Source of the DNA: Copromyces sp. CBS 386.78
Taxonomy: Eukaryota > Ascomycota > Sordariomycetes > Sordariales > Sordariaceae
Direction: 5' to 3'
Length of the DNA: 64,000 nucleotides
Assembly (NCBI GenBank): GCA_030685235.1
Contig: MU839128.1
Coordinates: forward strand, 62,001-126,000
In this document: piece by piece, positions 59,450 through 64,000 of the stretch
Layout: each line of letters starts with the position of its first letter
Position numbering within the stretch: the stretch's first letter is position 1
Position numbers and translations under genes: made by a program
Notes under the pieces: generated by a model
The model's input: only the letters and a program-made list of their open reading frames with translations
Databases searched by the model: none
Told to the model about the DNA's origin: nothing

Positions 59450-60960
59450 GGACTTACCAATAGTAACAGCGTTAACGCAAGCGCTATTATTATTATTATT
59501 ACTATAACCGGTCTAGCCTATAACAAATCTACTACGGTTATTATTACTTCCTTTAACGTAATAATTACAACGTTCGCACTCCCTTTACTCTTTAAGGATA
59601 TTAATATTAATATTATTATAGCACTCGTAAACGTAGTACCCAATTTAGGCGCAACATTTACAAAATCCGTTCTTTATACGGTAATTAATAATCGCTTTAT
59701 CGATTATATAAGATAATTAAACATTAACGGCGTTTATAGCGTCGAAATCTATAATAATACTATTTTAATTAATAGTACGCTCGGGGGTAGCGGCGTTACT
59801 AGTATTAATACCAGTCTTAAAGTAAATATTAGTTTTATTACGCTAATTGTACTCCTTTAAATTAGTAGCGAACTTATAATAAAGGGTAAACTATCCGTCG
59901 AAATTATTATAAATCGGGGTATTTTATTAATAAGTAATAATATTACAGATTTCGTTCGTAACCTTTATCTTTAAATAATATATTTTTATAGCGTCGTTAA
60001 AATTATATTTATTAATAATAATAATAAACTTATTTTCGAAATCGAATTATTTAATACTTTTAAATATTTTAAAAGATTCGAAGTCCTAACGTATTTTGAG
60101 GGTAAGGTTTATACGATTATACTTCGTACCGAAATATTCGAAAAGGGCCTTTACACTTACCAACTTCTACTTCGTTAGGTTTACTTCTTTAATAATAGGT
60201 ATTACATAGGGGGCTAAAGTTTTAAAAACATTATTACCGAAGTACGAAAGGATTTAAACGAATTTATAACGCTTGTTTTAATCGAATTACTAAGCGTCTT
60301 AGAACTAATAGAATTAAATCTTATCTTTCTAATCTTAAAAAGCTTCGGCTCTCTTAACGGTAGAAGTATTTTCGCCGGTATAAGTAGCGGGGTCCTTATT
60401 AATATAGGACTTAGGGGTAGCTATTTCTTCGTTATTAGAGTCGGAGGCGGAAATGGAAGCGGGTATAACGACTTTATTACAAACGGCTTTTTTAAAAGCT
60501 TTAATTTAAATTTCGGCAATCTTTCTAAATTTAATATTAATTTCGTTAACTATAATAAGGTTACTACAGAACTACTAGGCTTCCTATTAAAGGTTAGCGA
60601 ATTCCTATTAAAAATTAATAATAATATTTTTTTAGTTAATAATCTACTAATAAGCGGCTTCGAAGGAATTTTAGGCGGCGTTAGCGAACGTATTGGTTTA
60701 AATTAGGTCTAAGTGAATTAATTAGGCGAGAGTAGTAATAATATAGGGAAAAGCAATATATTAGGCAAATTTAGAAGCGGTATTAAAGACTTCTTCTACG
60801 ATTAAATTACTTAAGTACTAGAAAACGGTACCGTTAAAGGTTTCTATAACGTTTTCGAAGAGTTATTCGTATTTAGAGCCGACGATAGCGTTAATTATAG
60901 AGATAGCGACGTTGAAATTAGTAATAAGGGCCGTTATTTAAATAATTATAATTATTTTAA
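59450..60960 (-). pseudogene. TE-D gag relic with zinc knuckle
   Basis: Minus-strand gag-like region. At about 59,662-59,600 it reads CKCCA.IGYYVYEC, a CCHC knuckle with the His codon now Tyr, followed by RECERCNYYVKGS. This marks the C-terminal side of gag just upstream of protease/RT in the minus-strand direction. Limits are estimated from composition and neighbouring motifs. Confidence 0.55.
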
Positions 60961-61019
60961 TTAGTATTTACTATTTTATAGTATATAATATTCGTTAGCT
61001 ACTTTATAGCGACGAAAGA

Positions 61020-61123
61020 GAGGTCTATTATAATATAATAAAAAAGAGGTCTATTACGGTACGACGAAGGAGAGGTCTATCGTAGTACGACGAAGGGGAG
61101 GTATATTACAGTACGACGAAATT
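61020..61123 (-). repeat. Four tandem 26-bp units in the TE-D leader
   Basis: Four exact-length 26-base units each beginning GAGGT(C/A)TAT (starts at 61,020, 61,046, 61,072 and 61,098), most ending in GTACGACGAAGG. They lie between the 5' LTR and gag of TE-D, so probably in the untranslated leader or at the gag start. The first unit is the most degraded. Confidence 0.85.
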
Positions 61124-61209
61124 GCGGATTCGTCGGAGATATTTACGACGGCGGCGATGAATTTATTTTAAAATATACGCGCATAGTGTAATAGTAAGAT
61201 ATAATTAAT

Positions 61210-61441
61210 TATTACAGGGTAGGATACTGTTAAGGGTAAGGTTAGATAAATATAGTTGTACGAGGAAGGAAAGTAGGAGGAAGGAGGAGTACGGTCTAGA
61301 TATAGGGCAAGCTATACCGTGCCTAGGATCTAAACCGAGGCCCATTAGTGCGTGCGTATATGCGGTCCTATTGGCTAATAGCCAATGAGCTCGACTATGT
61401 AGTGCCTAGTGCTATGTGCCATCACAGGTAATCCTGTGATA
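61210..61441 (-). repeat. TE-D 5' LTR
   Basis: 232 bp, colinear with the left LTR. Its right 60 bases remain close to normal composition (for example GTGCCATCACAGG), far less A/T-converted than the same part of the left LTR. Confidence 0.92.
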
Positions 61442-61446
61442 TTTAT

Positions 61447-64000
61447 AAGTAATATCCTACCTACCTAAATATCCAACAACCGTCGTAATATCTTTCTATA
61501 TAACAAATTCAAAAATTCCTCTACACTCTTACTTAGCGGTTCGGTCGGTATACGAACGGTTGTAACGCCGTTTAAAAGCGGAATAAATAAATCGATTACA
61601 GCCGTAATCTTTTATCGTACTAAGCGGACGGAGCGCTGTCTAAGGGGCTCAAGAACGGATTCGGGTTTGGGGTCGGGTATTAGAGCGGTATTAGCAATAT
61701 ATTCAAGCCATTACTATATTTCAGGAAGTACTAACTTATTAGAATTCTCTTTATAAAAGCGTAGAATCATCTCTTTACAATTAATAACGTTAGCTTTAAA
61801 TTCGCAATCGGTTGGTAATTTCCTTTCTATTATATATAATAGTACTAATAAATATTATTACCCAACTAAGTACAATTAATAAACTTTTCGAAATCCTATT
61901 CAATATATTCCTTATAATCGTCTATATAGACTATAACTCTACTATTATTTACTTTAATATCTATTAATATATTTTAGCCAAATAAACTTCTACCGATCTA
62001 AAGTTAAACCATCGAAACGTAAAAAACAAGGGCGCACTTTATATTCGAAGGCAAAATAAAGTATACCGTATAAAACTCCGCTCGTATAACTTTAAACGGT
62101 CCTTCCTAATAAAAGTAAAATTTTAATATCGGTCGGCTATTAACGAGGTTAATCGTATTAAAGAGTATTAAATCCCCTTCCTTATACTTAAGCAAATCGA
62201 TTCAATAACGGTTAACGTTATCTTCGTACTATATTTAAGTATATTTTATTTACTAGGATATAAAATCCCAAATCGTCTAAAAATAATTAACTAATTCGTT
62301 AATTTTATAATACTCTTTCAACTAAGTAAATAATAAATTTAAGTATAGTAGAATATATAGTTTAATACCCATTCGAAAATAAAAACCGTAATTAATAAAA
62401 AAGGGAAAAATACCGGTTAATAAAAAAATCATATTATTGCCTACAAACTTAGCGAAGGGTAGCCATTTAGCCCAGTTAATCTATATCCAATTAATATAAA
62501 AACGAAGGAACTACTCCATTTCTATATTAATACACTCGGTTTAAGCGTTAATCTAGGGGTAGAAAACGGAGGTCAACTTACGAATAGTAGTAAACCGCTT
62601 ATATAAAATACTTTAAAAACGTAAAACGAATTACGTACTGTAATTAAATAAGATTATATCTAATAAATTATAAAAGTAATACACCTAATCGATAAAGCAA
62701 TTAATTAATTCTTCAACCTCTAAAATTACCGTTAAAATATAATAACGTATTTTAATCAATTAATCGATAATAATAGCAATATACTTAAAAGTCTAACCGA
62801 AGTAAATACTTAAAAATAGCAGAATAATATAGTCAATAAAAATATTTTTCTATAGGGCGAACGAAACTTTAAAAAATTTAAATAAGCCAACGGATCTTCG
62901 CTTTAAAAACTTCGTTTTAGCGCAAGGGAAATAGTTTTTATAAAAAACTCTAATATCGTAAACTATCCCCTCCTAATAGAAATCGTATTAAAGAAAATCG
63001 TAAATCGCATTATAACCGGAATATCCCGCGCTAAGGGAATTATATTAATAGCTAATTAAAACGAATTAAAATTCTTTATCGTATAAGTTGATAATAATTC
63101 TATTACACTATCTAACAACTCTATTACTAACTACCCAACATTCTACAAATACCTTATAAAATACCTTTTTAATACTAAGGGTCTATTACCTATAAGCGGG
63201 GTCTAATAAATAAGAAACGATTTCTTAAAAGAAAATTAAAGTTTCGTAACTATTTAAAATAATATCGTTAATAAATTTATCGTCGTAATCGCTTATTAAG
63301 TAGAAAATAAAATTTAAAAAGTCGAAATAACCGTCTTCGAACTAGGCGGGATTTAAGAATACCCGCTGGCGGGCTACTAAATAATCGTCGTTAACATTAG
63401 CGGAGCGGTCGTTAAATTTATAGCTTAAAATATTAAGGCGAAGATTTTACAACCTTAAAGTATATTTAATTAAAAAATTAAACCGTAATAAAAATTAGGA
63501 CTACTTTATATAACGCTAAATAAACTATTTATTAATTATAAAGGTTTAAAAATTTTTATAGTCGATTAAGATATTAAAAGGTTATTAAGTACCTTCGAAC
63601 TTTAGCTTCTATTCTTCGAATACTTTAATAATAGCGAATAATTCTTTATCGTATACATTATAATTATACTCTTAAAATAAATATTTTAATAAGAAGTAAA
63701 TAATGGAATAGAGGACGCTATTATCCCTGTACTAAAATAGAATACCTCCTACAACCCAATTAGAGGTATCTATTTTAATTACCGTTTTTTTAAACTAATC
63801 GTAAATCTTTAATATAAGTTTACTAATAAAAGCCTATTTCAAAACCTCGAAAATAGAATTATACGCAACGGACTATAACTATATAGTATTCTTCTTCGTA
63901 AACTCGTATAACGGCCCTACTATTATTAAAAAATCTTTAATAAAACGGTAATAGAAATTTACAAAACCTAAGAAAAATTATGAGGACTTTTTAAATTAAA
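61447..64000 (-). mobile_element. TE-B part 3: internal pol relic, continues beyond the window
   Basis: A/T-rich minus-strand sequence starting right after the TE-D target duplication. At about 63,780-63,720 it reads TVIKIDTSNWVVGGILF, an RNase H motif, and near 63,920 it matches the TE-D segment at about 57,110, i.e. the RT to RNase H boundary. Adding the two left fragments, RNase H lies about 2.4 kb from the 46,767 LTR edge, close to the 2.7 kb in TE-D. The element therefore continues to the right, with the remaining RT, gag and 5' LTR outside the window. Confidence 0.75.

Larger units (their letters stand above)
54068..61441 (-). mobile_element. TE-D: complete Ty3/gypsy LTR retrotransposon, RIP-inactivated
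   Basis: 7,374-bp element on the minus strand with 232-bp LTRs (54,068-54,299 and 61,210-61,441). The flanking 5-mers are TCTAT (54,063-54,067) and TTTAT (61,442-61,446), one C/T difference apart, which fits a target duplication hit by RIP. A polypurine tract (minus GGGAGGTAG) abuts the left LTR, as expected for the 3' LTR of a minus-strand element. Gag with zinc knuckle lies to the right (about 59.5-60.9 kb) and integrase to the left. It is a sister family of TE-B, not of TE-C, judging by LTR similarity. Confidence 0.92.

Noticed and set aside
1..64000. CRISPR arrays or operon-like prokaryotic organisation
   Set aside because: The genome is eukaryotic with spliced genes; the only regular repeats are the LTRs, the 26- and 30-bp tandem units and microsatellites.

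Overview
The window is nuclear DNA of a filamentous ascomycete, almost certainly a Neurospora species or a very close relative. Four observations support this: a full white collar-2 gene (wc-2) with GATA zinc finger; a Cps1-type polysaccharide synthase gene on the same segment; short introns with GT...CTAAC/CTGAC...AG signals; and about 19 kb of extremely A/T-rich sequence in which retrotransposon genes are full of TAA/TAG stops and Asp-to-Asn changes, the signature of repeat-induced point mutation (RIP). The WC-2 protein is close to, but as far as I can recall not identical with, that of N. crassa, so a sister species is possible.

Layout. 1-4.8 kb: no recognised gene. 4.8-6.65 kb (minus): four-exon polysaccharide synthase (cps-1). 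6.65-28.6 kb: about 22 kb of normal base composition with no recognisable intact gene; it holds a 165-bp inverted-repeat transposon (MITE) at 15.66-15.82 kb and several stretches that look like broken genes (9.4-10.35, 16.9-17.9, 23.1-23.9 kb). 28.6-30.1 kb (plus): single-exon 499-aa protein, mostly disordered. 31.8-34.0 kb (plus): five-exon amidase-signature enzyme. 35.1-37.0 kb (plus): mitochondrial D-lactate dehydrogenase (cytochrome type). 37.4-38.5 kb (minus): four-exon DUF7721-like protein, convergent with the dehydrogenase. 41.3-43.1 kb (minus): wc-2, partner of WC-1 in blue-light sensing and the circadian clock.

45-64 kb: a stack of RIP-mutated retroelements inserted into one another. 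A second copy of the MITE (44,960-45,033) is cut off where an A/T-rich element with a gag-like reading (TE-A) begins. TE-A is interrupted at 46,557 by the 3' LTR of a minus-strand Ty3/gypsy element (TE-B). TE-B is itself split by two complete LTR retrotransposons: TE-C (46,793-53,968, plus strand, 309-bp LTRs, 5-bp target duplication CTCTA) and TE-D (54,068-61,441, minus strand, 232-bp LTRs, target duplication TCTAT/TTTAT). TE-B resumes at 61,447 and runs out of the window. In both TE-C and TE-D the reverse transcriptase YxDD motif reads as YxNN, so neither copy can be active.

The genes do not form one pathway; they are independent housekeeping, metabolic and regulatory genes on a chromosome arm next to a heterochromatic block. 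The most interesting points are the nested insertion history readable to the base, the uncatalogued MITE with one intact and one interrupted copy, and wc-2 lying within 2 kb of RIP-mutated DNA.
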